NCBI RefSeq assembly: GCF_023330685.1
Contig: NZ_CP097128.1
Location: 1,426,001-1,490,000, forward strand
Length of the DNA: 64,000 nt
Source of the DNA: Conexibacter sp. DBS9H8
GTDB taxonomy: Bacteria; Actinomycetota; Thermoleophilia; Solirubrobacterales; Solirubrobacteraceae
Reading direction: 5' to 3'
Shown here: piece after piece, positions 41,145 to 49,539 of the stretch
Layout of the letters: each line of letters opens with the position of its first letter
Numbering within the stretch: position 1 is the first letter of the stretch
Translations under genes and position numbers: made by a program
The notes under the pieces: model-generated
What the model was told of the DNA's origin: nothing
Seen by the model: only the letters and a program-made list of their open reading frames with translations
The model's database searches: none

Positions 41145-43862
41145 TCATTTCGTCTCGGTCCCCTGGAGGCCGCCGATGATCAGGTCGGCGACCAGCCCCG
41201 TCCACCCCGTCTGGTGCGAGGCGCCGAGACCGGCTCCCGTGTCACCGTGAAAGTACTCGTGAAAGAGGAGGTTCTCCTGCCATTCGGCCGGCATTCCGGC
41301 CGCGGCGCCGAACACCGGGCGCTGCCCGTCGGCGTCGGCGCAGAAGATCGAGACGAGCCGTTCGGACAGGTCGCTGACCACCTCGGCGAGTGTGAGCTGG
41401 CCGCCGGCCTGGCCCGGGGCTGGGCAGCGGACCGCCCCGGCCGGGTCGGCGGCGGCAAACCGCGCCAGTGCGCCGAGCACGAGGTAGTTGACCGGAAACC
41501 ACACGGGGCCCCGCCAGTTGGAGTTCCCGCCGAACAGCGGCGTCGTCGACTCGGCCGGCTCATAGTCGACGGAGGCGGTCAGCTCACCGTCGATGAAGAA
41601 CGCGTAGGGGCGGTCGCGGTAACGGGCGGACAGGGCACGCAGGCCGTGGGGGGAGAGAAACTCGTCCGGGTCCAGCGCTCGGGAGAGGATCGCCGTCAGC
41701 TTCTCCGGGCCGACGAGGGCCATCAGCATCGGCCGCCCGTCCACGGCCGGGCGCACGTAATCGCGGGCCTCGGGGTGGAGGCGCAGGTAGTCGCCGACGC
41801 GCCGGTTGAACTCGTTGAGGCCGTCGGTGTGCTCGGCCGTGGCGACGGCGCAGAGCGGGATGAGGCCGGTCATGCTCGCCACTCGCACCGGCCACACCGT
41901 GCCGTCGGCGGGGCGGCGCACCCGGTCGTAGTAGAAGCCGTCGGTTTCATCCCACAGGCCGTGGGCGTTGATCGCCTCGGCGATCAGGGTGAAGTGCTCG
42001 AAGAACGTGATCGCGACGTCCTCATAGGCGCGATCGTGGTGGGCGAGGACAAGGGCGATCTCCAGCATCGACAGGCAGTAGATCGCCATCCAGCCCGTGC
42101 CGTCGGCCTGTTCGAGGACAAGACCGTCCGGGAGTGGCGTCGAGCGGTCAAAGGGGCCGACGTTGTCCATGCCGAGGAACCCGCCGCCGAACAGGTTGCG
42201 CTCCTCAGGATCCTTCGCGTTGGCCCACCAGCTGAAGTTGAGCAACAGCTTGTGGAAGATCCGCGCGAGCCAGGTCGGGTCGCGGGAACCGTCGCGGCGG
42301 TAGACCGCCAGCGCCGCGATCGCGTGGACGGGCGGGTTGACGTCGTCGAAGTTCCACTCATACGCGGGAAGCTTGCCGGCGGGGTGGGCGTACCACTCGC
42401 GGGTCAGCAGCCGCAGCTGCTCCTTGGCGAAGCCGGGGTCGAGGTGGGCGAGCACGATCGTGTGGAAGGCGAGGTCCCAGGCGGCGTACCACGGGTACTC
42501 CCACTTGTCGGGCATCGAGATCACGTCATGGTTGGACAGGTGGCGCCAGTGGGCGTTGCGGCCCTGGTGCCGCTCGGGCGGCGGGGGCGGCTGACCGGGA
42601 TCGCCGTCCAGCCAGCGGCCCACGTCGTAGTGGTAGAACTGCTTGGACCAGAGCATGCCCGCGCAGGCTTGACGCAGCACGCGTGCGCGGTCAGCGTCGG
42701 CGGTCGGCGCGAGCTGGCGGTAGAAGTCGTCGGCCTCACGGCGGCGCTCCTCCCATACGGCTGAGCTGTCGGTCGCCACCTCCGCCCCCTCCGCGCACAG
42801 CACCAACGCAAGTTCGGCGGTCTCGCCGGCCGGGATGGTGAGCGTCACCCATAGCGCCGCCTTGCTGCCCCGTTCGGCGGGGTTGACCGTCCCGGCGGCG
42901 CCGCCTGAGACGACGTGGTCGGCGATGCCGTCCTTGGGGTAGGCGGGGCTCTCGGGGTTTCCCCACAGCGCCGTGGCATTCGTCTCGTTGTCGCAGAAGA
43001 GCGGCGTGACCACGCCGGGTCGGGTGACGGCGCCCGCGCCCGGGTCAGCGCGGTCTCCGGTCGGTGTCGCCGACCCCACCGGCGGCAGCGACGCCGACAG
43101 CCGGTAGGCGTCGAGGCCATCCTCGGCACCGGTCACCAGCGCGTCACCGTCACGCCGGATCGCCGGCGCCACCGCGCCCGGCTGCCAGCTCCAGCGGTTA
43201 CGGAACCACAGGGTCGGCAGGACGTGCAGGCTCGCCGGCTCGGGACCGCGATTGACGATCGACAGCCGAATCCGCAGGTCGTCAGGTCCCGCCTTGGCGT
43301 AGTCGGCGGTGATCTCCCAGTAGCGGTCCTCGGCAAACACCCCGGTGTCGAGCAGCTCGTACTCGGGTTGCTCGCGTCCCCGGCGCGCGTTCGCGTCGAT
43401 CAGATCCTGATAGGGAAAGGCTCGCTGGGGATAGACATAGCGCCAGCGCATCCAACTGTGGCTCGGCGTCGAGTCGAGGTACCACCAATACTCCTTGGCG
43501 TCCTCACCGTGATTGCCCTGTTCCCCGTTGAGGCCGAAGATCCGTTCCTTGAGAAACGGGTCGGCGCCGTTCCAGAAGCTGAAGGCGAAACAGAGGCGCT
43601 GGCGCTCATCACAGATCCCCCCGAGGCCATCCTCGGACCATCGGTAGGCGCGCGAGCGGGCGTGGTCGTGGGGGAAGGATCGCCACGCCTCCCCGTCGGG
43701 GGAGTAGTCCTCGCGGACGGTCCCCCACGCGCGCTCGGACAGAAAGGGGCCCCACCGACGCCAGGCGGGATCGGCCAGGCGCGCCGCCTCCGGCGCGGGC
43801 GCAGCCTCGGCGGACGCCTCCGCCGTCGACCCGGCGGGCGCAGGCTCGGGTACGGGGCACAT
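41145..43862 (-). CDS. GH63-like (alpha/alpha)6 glycoside hydrolase
   Basis: About 905 residues. The N-terminal beta-rich region (RAWGTVREDYSPDGEAW) and the catalytic barrel match the MGH1/GH63-like glucosidase family: YHYDVGRWLDGD, AWDLAFHTIVLAHLDPGFAKEQL, LFGGGFLGMDNVGPFDRS, SMTGLIPL, and GPVWFPVNYLVL with the C-terminal Glu region EYFHGDTGAGLGASHQTGWTGLV. The family processes glucosyl- or mannosyl-glycerate or alpha-glucosides. The ATG at 43862 is preferred to one 21 codons earlier, because the extension is not family-like. The 336-nt upstream gap to 44198 shows no gene. Confidence 0.82.
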   Translation of the reverse strand: MCPVPEPAPAGSTAEASAEAAPAPEAARLADPAWRRWGPFLSERAWGTVREDYSPDGEAWRSFPHDHARSRAYRWSEDGLGGICDERQRLCFAFSFWNGADPFLKERIFGLNGEQGNHGEDAKEYWWYLDSTPSHSWMRWRYVYPQRAFPYQDLIDANARRGREQPEYELLDTGVFAEDRYWEITADYAKAGPDDLRIRLSIVNRGPEPASLHVLPTLWFRNRWSWQPGAVAPAIRRDGDALVTGAEDGLDAYRLSASLPPVGSATPTGDRADPGAGAVTRPGVVTPLFCDNETNATALWGNPESPAYPKDGIADHVVSGGAAGTVNPAERGSKAALWVTLTIPAGETAELALVLCAEGAEVATDSSAVWEERRREADDFYRQLAPTADADRARVLRQACAGMLWSKQFYHYDVGRWLDGDPGQPPPPPERHQGRNAHWRHLSNHDVISMPDKWEYPWYAAWDLAFHTIVLAHLDPGFAKEQLRLLTREWYAHPAGKLPAYEWNFDDVNPPVHAIAALAVYRRDGSRDPTWLARIFHKLLLNFSWWANAKDPEERNLFGGGFLGMDNVGPFDRSTPLPDGLVLEQADGTGWMAIYCLSMLEIALVLAHHDRAYEDVAITFFEHFTLIAEAINAHGLWDETDGFYYDRVRRPADGTVWPVRVASMTGLIPLCAVATAEHTDGLNEFNRRVGDYLRLHPEARDYVRPAVDGRPMLMALVGPEKLTAILSRALDPDEFLSPHGLRALSARYRDRPYAFFIDGELTASVDYEPAESTTPLFGGNSNWRGPVWFPVNYLVLGALARFAAADPAGAVRCPAPGQAGGQLTLAEVVSDLSERLVSIFCADADGQRPVFGAAAGMPAEWQENLLFHEYFHGDTGAGLGASHQTGWTGLVADLIIGGLQGTETK

Positions 43863-44198
43863 GGCGCCACCATATTCGCTCCCGCGCCCGGTGAGGACCG
43901 CATCACCGTCGAGCACCCTCGACAAACCCGAAAACCTGAAATTTGGAGCGTAAATGTACTCGACCTCACAGGAGTCATCCGGTAGCCTTCACGGCATCAA
44001 ACGGATGAGGCATGGGGCCGAAGTCGGGCCACGTGCCGCCGACGAACACAACGCGCTGTGGACAGGGGTCATGACCAGGCGGCACGTTCCGGGGCGGTGC
44101 ACGCGAAGGCGAGCCGCCGGGGCGGGTCTTCGCGGTGATCGATCCCGTCCCCGCACCCGCACGCCCGCTCTTCAGCTGAACACACGAGGTCTCCGCCA

Positions 44199-45311
44199 AT
44201 GCTCTTCGCCGTCCTCACGATCATCGGTCTCGCTGCCCTCCTCGCGACGGCGATCCTCCGGGCGCTGCCCGGGCCTTCCGCAGCCGCACGACGCCCCGCG
44301 CCCGGGCCCTCCGCCGAGCGGCGGGGCACGACCGTCACAGCGGCGGCGGATGCCGTCCGTCCGTCGGTGAGTGTGGTGGTGCCGGCGTTGAATGAGGAGG
44401 AGTCGGTGGGGTGGGTGATGGAGAATTTGCCTGGGTGGGTGGATGAGGTGGTGTTGGTGGATGGGTTGTCGGTGGATGGGACGGAGTTGGTGGTGGCGGA
44501 TGTGCGTCCGGATGTGGTGGTGGTGCATCAGCGGGCGCGGGGGAAGGGGGCGGCGTTGCGGGCGGGGTTTGCGGCGGCCTCAGGTGATGTGGTGGTGATG
44601 TTGGATGCGGATGGGTCGACGGATCCGCGTGAGGTGGGGGTGTTTGTCGATGCATTGGTGGGGGGGGCTCAGTTTGTGAAGGGGTCGCGGTATTTGCCGG
44701 GGGGTGGGTCGTCTGATTTCACGTGGTTGCGGGATGTCGGGAATCGGGGGTTTGTGTGGTTGGCGAATCGGCTGTTCGGGGTGGCGTTCACGGATTTGTG
44801 TTATGGGTTTTGTGCGTTTTGGCGGCGGGATGTGGGGCGGTTGGGGTTGGTTGCGGATGGGTTTGAGATTGAGATGGAGTTGGTGTGTTCGGCGTTGCGG
44901 GCGGGGTTGTCGGTGGTGGAGGTGCCGTCCTGGGAGTTGTGTCGTCGTTCGGGGGTGTCGAATCTGCATGCGTGGCGGGATGGGTGGCGTGTGCTGGGCA
45001 CCCTGCTGCACCAGCGCCTTCACGCCACCCGTCGGACGCCGGCTGATGCAGAACCGGTGCGCCTCGTGCCGATCAAGGTGCCCGCGCCGGGAACGCCCCA
45101 GTGGGTGCCGGCCGGCTCCGAGCGCCGCGATGTTCTTGCCGCCCGCACCGGACACGGTCGCACTCGCTTGGCCGGGCGCCCCGGACGTGACCGCCGGGAG
45201 GCTCCGGCGGGGCTCTGGAACGTGTTCGTCGTCGACCATGCCCCGGCCACCACGGCGACCCACGCCGGCGCGCACCTGCCCGAATCCTCACTGAGCGTCA
45301 TCGGCCGCTGA
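44199..45311 (+). CDS. GT2 glycosyltransferase (polyprenyl-phosphate mannosyltransferase-like)
   Basis: 370 residues: one N-terminal membrane helix (about 3-22), then a GT-A domain (VSVVVPALNEEESVGWVMENLP, VVLVDGLSVDGT, HQRARGKGAALRAGFAAASGD, VVMLDADGSTDP with the metal-binding DAD, KGSRYLPGGG) and an unconserved tail. It likely transfers a sugar from a nucleotide donor to a lipid carrier or surface polymer. The core from ~44371 to ~44996 has base and codon use quite unlike its own ends and neighbours (about 13% C on the coding strand by hand count), so the gene is mosaic. Confidence 0.85.
   Translation: MLFAVLTIIGLAALLATAILRALPGPSAAARRPAPGPSAERRGTTVTAAADAVRPSVSVVVPALNEEESVGWVMENLPGWVDEVVLVDGLSVDGTELVVADVRPDVVVVHQRARGKGAALRAGFAAASGDVVVMLDADGSTDPREVGVFVDALVGGAQFVKGSRYLPGGGSSDFTWLRDVGNRGFVWLANRLFGVAFTDLCYGFCAFWRRDVGRLGLVADGFEIEMELVCSALRAGLSVVEVPSWELCRRSGVSNLHAWRDGWRVLGTLLHQRLHATRRTPADAEPVRLVPIKVPAPGTPQWVPAGSERRDVLAARTGHGRTRLAGRPGRDRREAPAGLWNVFVVDHAPATTATHAGAHLPESSLSVIGR
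44371..44996 (+). other. Compositionally foreign tract inside the GT2 gene
   Basis: Codons here end mostly in G or T (GTG, GGT, TTG, GAT, TTT), while the flanks and the rest of the window strongly prefer C. Hand count over 44401-45000 gives about 76 C in 600. The next 60 bases have about 26. The edges are sharp on both sides and stay in frame. This looks like in-frame replacement by recombination or gene conversion. Confidence 0.7.
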
Positions 45312-45451
45312 GGGGCCGCCTCAGCGGCCCGCGCCGCGCGCGGATGTGAGAGCCTCTACGCCTCGAACGCCCGCCGACCGCGTTGCCCGGGCTCCTCGGG
45401 GCGGTGTCCGGTCCGGGCGTGTCCGCAGGCAACCGACGAGAGGGAGCTGAG

Positions 45452-46855
45452 ATGGAACGCGACTGTGATGTGGTCGTGATCGGAGCCGGTCCCGCCGGGG
45501 AGATCGCCGCCGGGCGGCTGGCCGAGAACGGCCGGAACGTGGTGATCGTCGAGCAGGAACTCGTCGGCGGGGAATGCTCCTTCTACTCCTGCATGCCCTC
45601 CAAGGCGCTGCTGCGCCCCGGTGAGCTGCTCGCCGAGGTCGGCCGGGTGCCGGGCGTGCTCGCCGACGGCGGACGTCTAGATGCGGCCGCCGTGCTCGCG
45701 CGCCGGGACGAGGTGATCGCCCACCTCGACGACAGCAGCCAGGTTCCGTGGCTCCAGCAGCGCCGGATCACGCTCGTGCGTGGGCGTGGCCGCCTTGAGG
45801 GCGCCACCCGTGTCCGGGTCGGTGACGATCTCCTCTTCGCCCGTGAAGCGGTGATCCTCGCCACCGGCAGCGGCCCGGTGATCCCCCCGATCCCCGGCCT
45901 TGCCGAGGCGGCCGCCTGGTCGAACCGAGAGATCACCACCGCGACGACGGTCCCGGCGTCGCTCACCGTGCTCGGCGGCGGGGTCGTCGGGGTCGAGATG
46001 GCCCAGGCGTGGGCAAGCCTCGGCAGTGACGTGACGATCGTCGAGGCCCTTGACCGCCTGCTCGCCCGTGAGGAGCCCTACGTCGGTGAGGAGATCGCCG
46101 CGGCGCTGCGCGATCTCGGGGTGACCGTGCACATCGGCCGCAAGGCAACCGCCGTCACCCGACAGGGGCAGACGACGACCGTCACGCTCGAGGACGGCAC
46201 CGAGGTGACCGGTTCTGAGTTGCTCGTGGCGATCGGACGGCGGCCCCACTCCGAGGATCTCGGGTTGGAGAGCGTCGGGCTGAGCGGTCGCGGACCGGTC
46301 CCGGTCGACGATCAGCTGCGCGTTGACGGTGTGCCCGGGCTTTACGCGGTCGGGGACATCAACGGACGTTCGCTTCTCACCCACTCGGGCAAGTACCAGG
46401 CCCGCATCGCCGCCGATCACATCCTCGGACGGCCTGCCCGGGCCTGGGCCGACCTCGCCGGCGCGCCGCGGGTGATCTTCTGTGACCCCCAGGTCGCTGC
46501 GGTCGGCGTCACCTTCGCCGACGCCCGGGAGCAGGGAGTCGACGCGATCGCGATCGACCTGCCGACCTCCGGTACGGCGGGTGCGAGCTTCTATGGCCGC
46601 GGGGCGGCGGGGACGAGTCGGTTCGTCGTCGACCGCGACCGTGAGCGGCTGATCGGGGTCACCTTCGTCGGAGCGGAGGTGGCGGACTTCCTCCAGGCCG
46701 CCACCGTCGCGGTCATCGGCGAGGTGAGCCTGGGCCGCCTCGCCCACGCGATCGCGCCGTTCCCGACCCGCAGCGAGCTGTGGTTGAAGTTCATCGAGGC
46801 CTACGAGGCCGAGACCGGCCACAGTCTCCACGCCGACCCCGACCCCGACTGCTGA
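45452..46855 (+). CDS. Dihydrolipoyl dehydrogenase/mercuric-reductase-like flavoprotein
   Basis: A 467-residue pyridine-nucleotide-disulfide oxidoreductase. FAD motif VVVIGAGPAGEIAAGRL, redox disulfide GGECSFYSCMPSK (C-x4-C), NAD-binding LTVLGGGVVGVEMA, and GLYAVGDINGRSLLTHSGKYQARIAADHI. The C-terminal active-site region reads AHAIAPFPTRSELW instead of the HxHPTLSE of true lipoamide dehydrogenases, so the proton-transfer His is displaced or absent. It may reduce another disulfide. The start at 45452 has AGGGAG upstream; the longer frame (45383) is not conserved-looking. It lies 2 kb from the sulfur-oxidation island, which uses a lipoate protein; a link is speculative. Confidence 0.82.
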   Translation: MERDCDVVVIGAGPAGEIAAGRLAENGRNVVIVEQELVGGECSFYSCMPSKALLRPGELLAEVGRVPGVLADGGRLDAAAVLARRDEVIAHLDDSSQVPWLQQRRITLVRGRGRLEGATRVRVGDDLLFAREAVILATGSGPVIPPIPGLAEAAAWSNREITTATTVPASLTVLGGGVVGVEMAQAWASLGSDVTIVEALDRLLAREEPYVGEEIAAALRDLGVTVHIGRKATAVTRQGQTTTVTLEDGTEVTGSELLVAIGRRPHSEDLGLESVGLSGRGPVPVDDQLRVDGVPGLYAVGDINGRSLLTHSGKYQARIAADHILGRPARAWADLAGAPRVIFCDPQVAAVGVTFADAREQGVDAIAIDLPTSGTAGASFYGRGAAGTSRFVVDRDRERLIGVTFVGAEVADFLQAATVAVIGEVSLGRLAHAIAPFPTRSELWLKFIEAYEAETGHSLHADPDPDC

Positions 46856-46905
46856 GGCGCAACGCGGGCCGTCCCCCCGCTGGTCGCCCGCCGGTCGCCC
46901 GCAGG

Positions 46906-47685
46906 TCAGTCGGGGCTCAGCAGCCAGGCGCCCTCGATCCGGATCAGGCCGTCCCGGGCGAGGCTCGCAGCCGCCTCGGGGTCCGTACCCGCACGGGGGA
47001 GGCGCCCGGCGGCGAGCACGCCGGCGAGGACGGTGCCCCGCCGCTCCCGGAAGCTGCCCGGATACGGCGCCTGCCGGCGGCGGGGTGGGTGGTGGACATC
47101 CGCGGCCGGCCCGCCGCACCCTGTGGGCGCCGGACAGTCGCCGCAGGCCGGCCGGGCCCGGCACACCCGCTGACCGAACTCCATCAGCGCCTGCCCGGAC
47201 CGCCATGGGTCTGCGGCGATGTCGACGCCGTCCGGGAAGCGCCGGGCGAGAACCCGGTTGACGTTGACGTCCCGGGGAAGCACCGGCTCCTCGCGGGCGA
47301 AGCAGGCGACCGCCGCCGCGACGTAGGGTCCGACGCCGGGCAGACGGGTGAGCGGCTCGGGCCATCCGGTCTCGGAGACGATCCGGGCGCCGTGGTGGAG
47401 GTCCCGGGCCCGCCGCGGGTAGCCCAGGCCCTGCCACTGGGCGAGCACCTCTGAGAGGCTCGCGGCCGCAAGCGCCTCGACAGTCGGCCAGCGCGCCATC
47501 CACGTCTCCCAGGCGGTGACCGCCCGGGACAGGGTCGTCTGGACGGACATCACCTCGGCGACCCAGATCGCGTACACGTCCCGGGTCGCCCGCCAGGGCA
47601 CCTCGCGGCGGTGGGTGTCCCACCAGGAGACGATCGCGGCGAGCTGGCCGTCGCTCGCCGCCGTCACAGCAGCCTGATCGCGCAC
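46906..47685 (-). CDS. mutY: A/G-specific adenine glycosylase (short MutY form)
   Basis: A 259-residue helix-hairpin-helix DNA glycosylase that removes adenine paired with 8-oxoguanine. PWRATRDVYAIWVAEVMSVQTT carries the catalytic Glu. LPGVGPYVAAAVACFA is the HhH, VLPRDVNVNRVLAR contains the catalytic Asp, and CRARPACGDCPAPTGC binds [4Fe-4S]. The C-terminal MutT-like 8-oxoG-recognition domain is missing; only about 60 short residues follow. This is as in some actinobacterial forms. Confidence 0.88.
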   Translation of the reverse strand: MRDQAAVTAASDGQLAAIVSWWDTHRREVPWRATRDVYAIWVAEVMSVQTTLSRAVTAWETWMARWPTVEALAAASLSEVLAQWQGLGYPRRARDLHHGARIVSETGWPEPLTRLPGVGPYVAAAVACFAREEPVLPRDVNVNRVLARRFPDGVDIAADPWRSGQALMEFGQRVCRARPACGDCPAPTGCGGPAADVHHPPRRRQAPYPGSFRERRGTVLAGVLAAGRLPRAGTDPEAAASLARDGLIRIEGAWLLSPD

Positions 47686-47766
47686 ATCCGCCGATGATGC
47701 CCGATCCGGCTTTGGCCGGGCGCTCAGGCGCCGAGCCCGCGCAGCCTCAGCCTCCCCGGAGCCGGG

Positions 47767-48345
47767 TCAGATGAACAGGCTGATCGCCGAGCGTTGCATC
47801 CGCTCGAGCGCGGTCGCTGCCCCGGCGGCCTCATCGAGCCCGTCGATCATGTCCTCGTCCTTGAGCCCCATCAGGTCCATCGTCATCCGGCAGGGCCACA
47901 GTTTCACGTCGAGGTCCTTGGCCATCTCGAGCAGCTCCTCGGGCGGCGCGACGCCGTTCTGGGTGGCGAGCTTGCGCATCATCGCCGGGCCCGCTCCGGC
48001 CATGTTCAGCTTCGACAGGGCGGCGTGGTTGGCGCTGCCGCGGTTCATCAGCGACAGGCCCTTGGTCATCAGGTTCGTGCCGGTGAGTCGCCGCTCGGGC
48101 TTGACGAGGCCGAACAGGCCCCAGAAGGTGAAGAAGACGGCGACGTCCATTCCGCCCGCCGCCGCGGTGGTGGCGAGGATCGTCGTCGGCCAGATTCGGT
48201 CGAGGTCGCCACCCCAAGCGATCAGGGTGACCATGTTCGGGTCACGGACCTCCGATTCCCGGCGCAGGATCAGTTCGTTGACGAACGCCTCCAGCTCACT
48301 CGTGTCCATCTCCCCGACCTTGCCGGGTGCCGCTGTTGTCTCCAC
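47767..48345 (-). CDS. DsrE2-type sulfurtransferase-like protein
   Basis: A 192-residue DsrE/DsrF-fold protein. N-terminal charged helix, TLIAWGGDLDRIWPTTILATTAAAGGMDVAVFFTFWGLFGL (hydrophobic, possibly membrane-touching as in DsrE2 proteins), and LWPCRMTMDLMGLKDEDM, whose Cys (C152) fits the persulfide-carrying position of the family. The start is the GTG at 48345, behind AGGAGGAGGG. It lies 29 nt downstream of the arsR gene on the same strand and is divergent from tusA-dsrE3-shdr, which places it in sulfane-sulfur transfer. Confidence 0.85.
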   Translation of the reverse strand: METTAAPGKVGEMDTSELEAFVNELILRRESEVRDPNMVTLIAWGGDLDRIWPTTILATTAAAGGMDVAVFFTFWGLFGLVKPERRLTGTNLMTKGLSLMNRGSANHAALSKLNMAGAGPAMMRKLATQNGVAPPEELLEMAKDLDVKLWPCRMTMDLMGLKDEDMIDGLDEAAGAATALERMQRSAISLFI

Positions 48346-48374
48346 GGACCCTCCTCCTCTGATACGCGTTTGAC

Positions 48375-48737
48375 CTATTGGATGGGCAGTGTCGCCTCGA
48401 GCTGTTTGCCCCACTGGGCCCAGTGCTCGCGGACGGACTGACAGACGACGGTGCAGACCTCCTCCAGGGAGGGGTCGGAGATCCGGTAGAAGACTCGGTT
48501 GCCCTCGCGCCGGCGCGCGACGACCCGGTGGGCGCGCAGCAGCGCGAGTTGCTTGGACGCGGTCGCGTAGGAGAGCCCGAGGCTGCTGACGAGTTCACCG
48601 ACGGCGCGCTCACCGTGGGCGTGCAGGTCGTTGAGGATCTGCAGGCGCGTCGGGTCACTGAGCAGGCGGAAGCGCTCAGCGACGGTCTCGATCACCGGCA
48701 GCGGCAGGGTGTCATTGAGATCGTCCCCGAACATCAT
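48375..48737 (-). CDS. ArsR-family regulator of the sulfur island
   Basis: A 120-residue winged-helix repressor: FRLLSDPTRLQILNDL, VGELVSSLGLSYATASKQLALLRAHRVVARRREGNRVFYRI. Two Cys near the C-terminus (C95 and C99, CTVVC) could form a di- or trisulfide switch. The known sulfane-sulfur sensors (SqrR/BigR/SoxR/sHdrR group) use a differently spaced Cys pair, so the mechanism may differ. It forms an operon with dsrE2 and faces tusA across a region with an inverted repeat. ATG 48737 is chosen; GTG 48746 is possible. Confidence 0.85.
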   Translation of the reverse strand: MMFGDDLNDTLPLPVIETVAERFRLLSDPTRLQILNDLHAHGERAVGELVSSLGLSYATASKQLALLRAHRVVARRREGNRVFYRISDPSLEEVCTVVCQSVREHWAQWGKQLEATLPIQ

Positions 48738-48773
48738 CGCGCTCACACTAAACGATCGCTTGGGCATTCGGGC

Positions 48774-48798
48774 AATTTTCCTCTTTGAGAAAATTTTC
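48774..48798. promoter_or_regulatory. Inverted repeat in the divergent arsR/tusA control region
   Basis: AATTTTC (48774-48780) and GAAAATT (48789-48795) form an inverted repeat with an 8-nt spacer. The right arm is part of a perfect GAAAATTTTC palindrome (48789-48798). AT-rich in a GC-rich genome and centred between the two start codons (48737 and 48864), it is a likely operator for the adjacent ArsR protein, controlling both transcripts. Confidence 0.55.
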
Positions 48799-48820
48799 CC
48801 CACAGGTAAGGCCGTCGCGT

Positions 48821-48826
48821 TATAAC
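48821..48826 (+). promoter_or_regulatory. Candidate -10 element for the tusA-shdr operon
   Basis: TATAAC lies 38 nt before the tusA ATG and about 23 nt past the inverted repeat. No -35 hexamer is visible at standard spacing, so the promoter may need an activator or rely on the -10 alone. Confidence 0.4.
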
Positions 48827-48863
48827 TCCAAGCACCCCAGCCGTTGCAGTGAAGGAGAGAGAG

Positions 48864-49100
48864 ATGTCGGAGATTGCTCCGGGCCAGACGCTCGACGTCA
48901 CCGGTAAGGCCTGCCCGATTCCGGTCGTCAAGACCGCCAAGGCGATGAAGGAGATGTCGAGCGGAGACGTGCTCGAGGTGCTCGCAACCGACCCGGGGGT
49001 CGACCCGGACATGCACGCCTGGTCCAAGCAGACGGGCAACGAGCTGATCTCCATCGAGCAGAACGCCGGCGTCTTCCGCGTCCTGCTGCGCAAGTCATGA
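48864..49100 (+). CDS. tusA: TusA sulfur carrier protein
   Basis: A 78-residue TusA/SirA-fold carrier that holds sulfur as a persulfide on Cys17 in the signature GKACPIPVVKTAKAM (CPxP). Cytoplasmic. The ATG at 48864 is preceded by GAAGGAG at about 8 nt; a GTG five codons earlier sits before this site and is rejected. First gene of the plus-strand island. It should hand sulfur to or from the DsrE proteins and the sHdr complex. Confidence 0.95.
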   Translation: MSEIAPGQTLDVTGKACPIPVVKTAKAMKEMSSGDVLEVLATDPGVDPDMHAWSKQTGNELISIEQNAGVFRVLLRKS

Positions 49101-49158
49101 GCGCCGGGAACGCCGTCGCGGTCGCCCGCAGTGTGCGGGGCGGGCAGGGGATGGGCCG

Positions 49159-49539
49159 ATGAGTGATGACGGGGAGGCCTCGGTCCTGTACGTGATGACA
49201 CACGGGCTGGAGTCGCCGCGCCGGTGTGCCACCCCTTTCTTCCTCGCCGCCTCCGCGGCGGCGATGGACGCGGACACCTCGATCTACTTCACGATGAACG
49301 GGCCCCAGCTGCTCAAGAAGGGGGTTCCCGAGAGCATCGGCCCCAAGGGGGAGGAGGGTGAGCGCCTCAGCTTCTTCATCGAGCAGGCGCTCGACTGCGG
49401 GGTGCACCTGCTCGTCTGCCAGCCCTCTCTCGACCTCAATGACATGGTGTTCGAGGACCTCATCGACGGGGTGCGGATGATCGGCGGGGCGGCCTTCAAC
49501 GATATGGCGATGGAAGCGGACGCGGTGATCAGCTTCTGA
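49159..49539 (+). CDS. dsrE3: DsrE3-type sulfurtransferase
   Basis: 126 residues, DsrE fold: VLYVMTHGLESPRRCATPFFLAASAAAM, IYFTMNGPQLL, and CGVHLLVCQPSLDLNDM with two Cys six residues apart, the likely persulfide site. FEDLIDGVRMIGGAAF follows. It is between tusA and shdrC1 and its stop overlaps the shdrC1 start. TusA-DsrE3 pairs are known partners in sulfur-oxidising clusters. Confidence 0.9.
   Translation: MSDDGEASVLYVMTHGLESPRRCATPFFLAASAAAMDADTSIYFTMNGPQLLKKGVPESIGPKGEEGERLSFFIEQALDCGVHLLVCQPSLDLNDMVFEDLIDGVRMIGGAAFNDMAMEADAVISF

Noticed and set aside
44172-45275. His- and Pro-rich antisense frames over the GT2 gene
   Set aside because: They arise from the G/T-rich sense codons of the mosaic tract; there are no start signals or domains.
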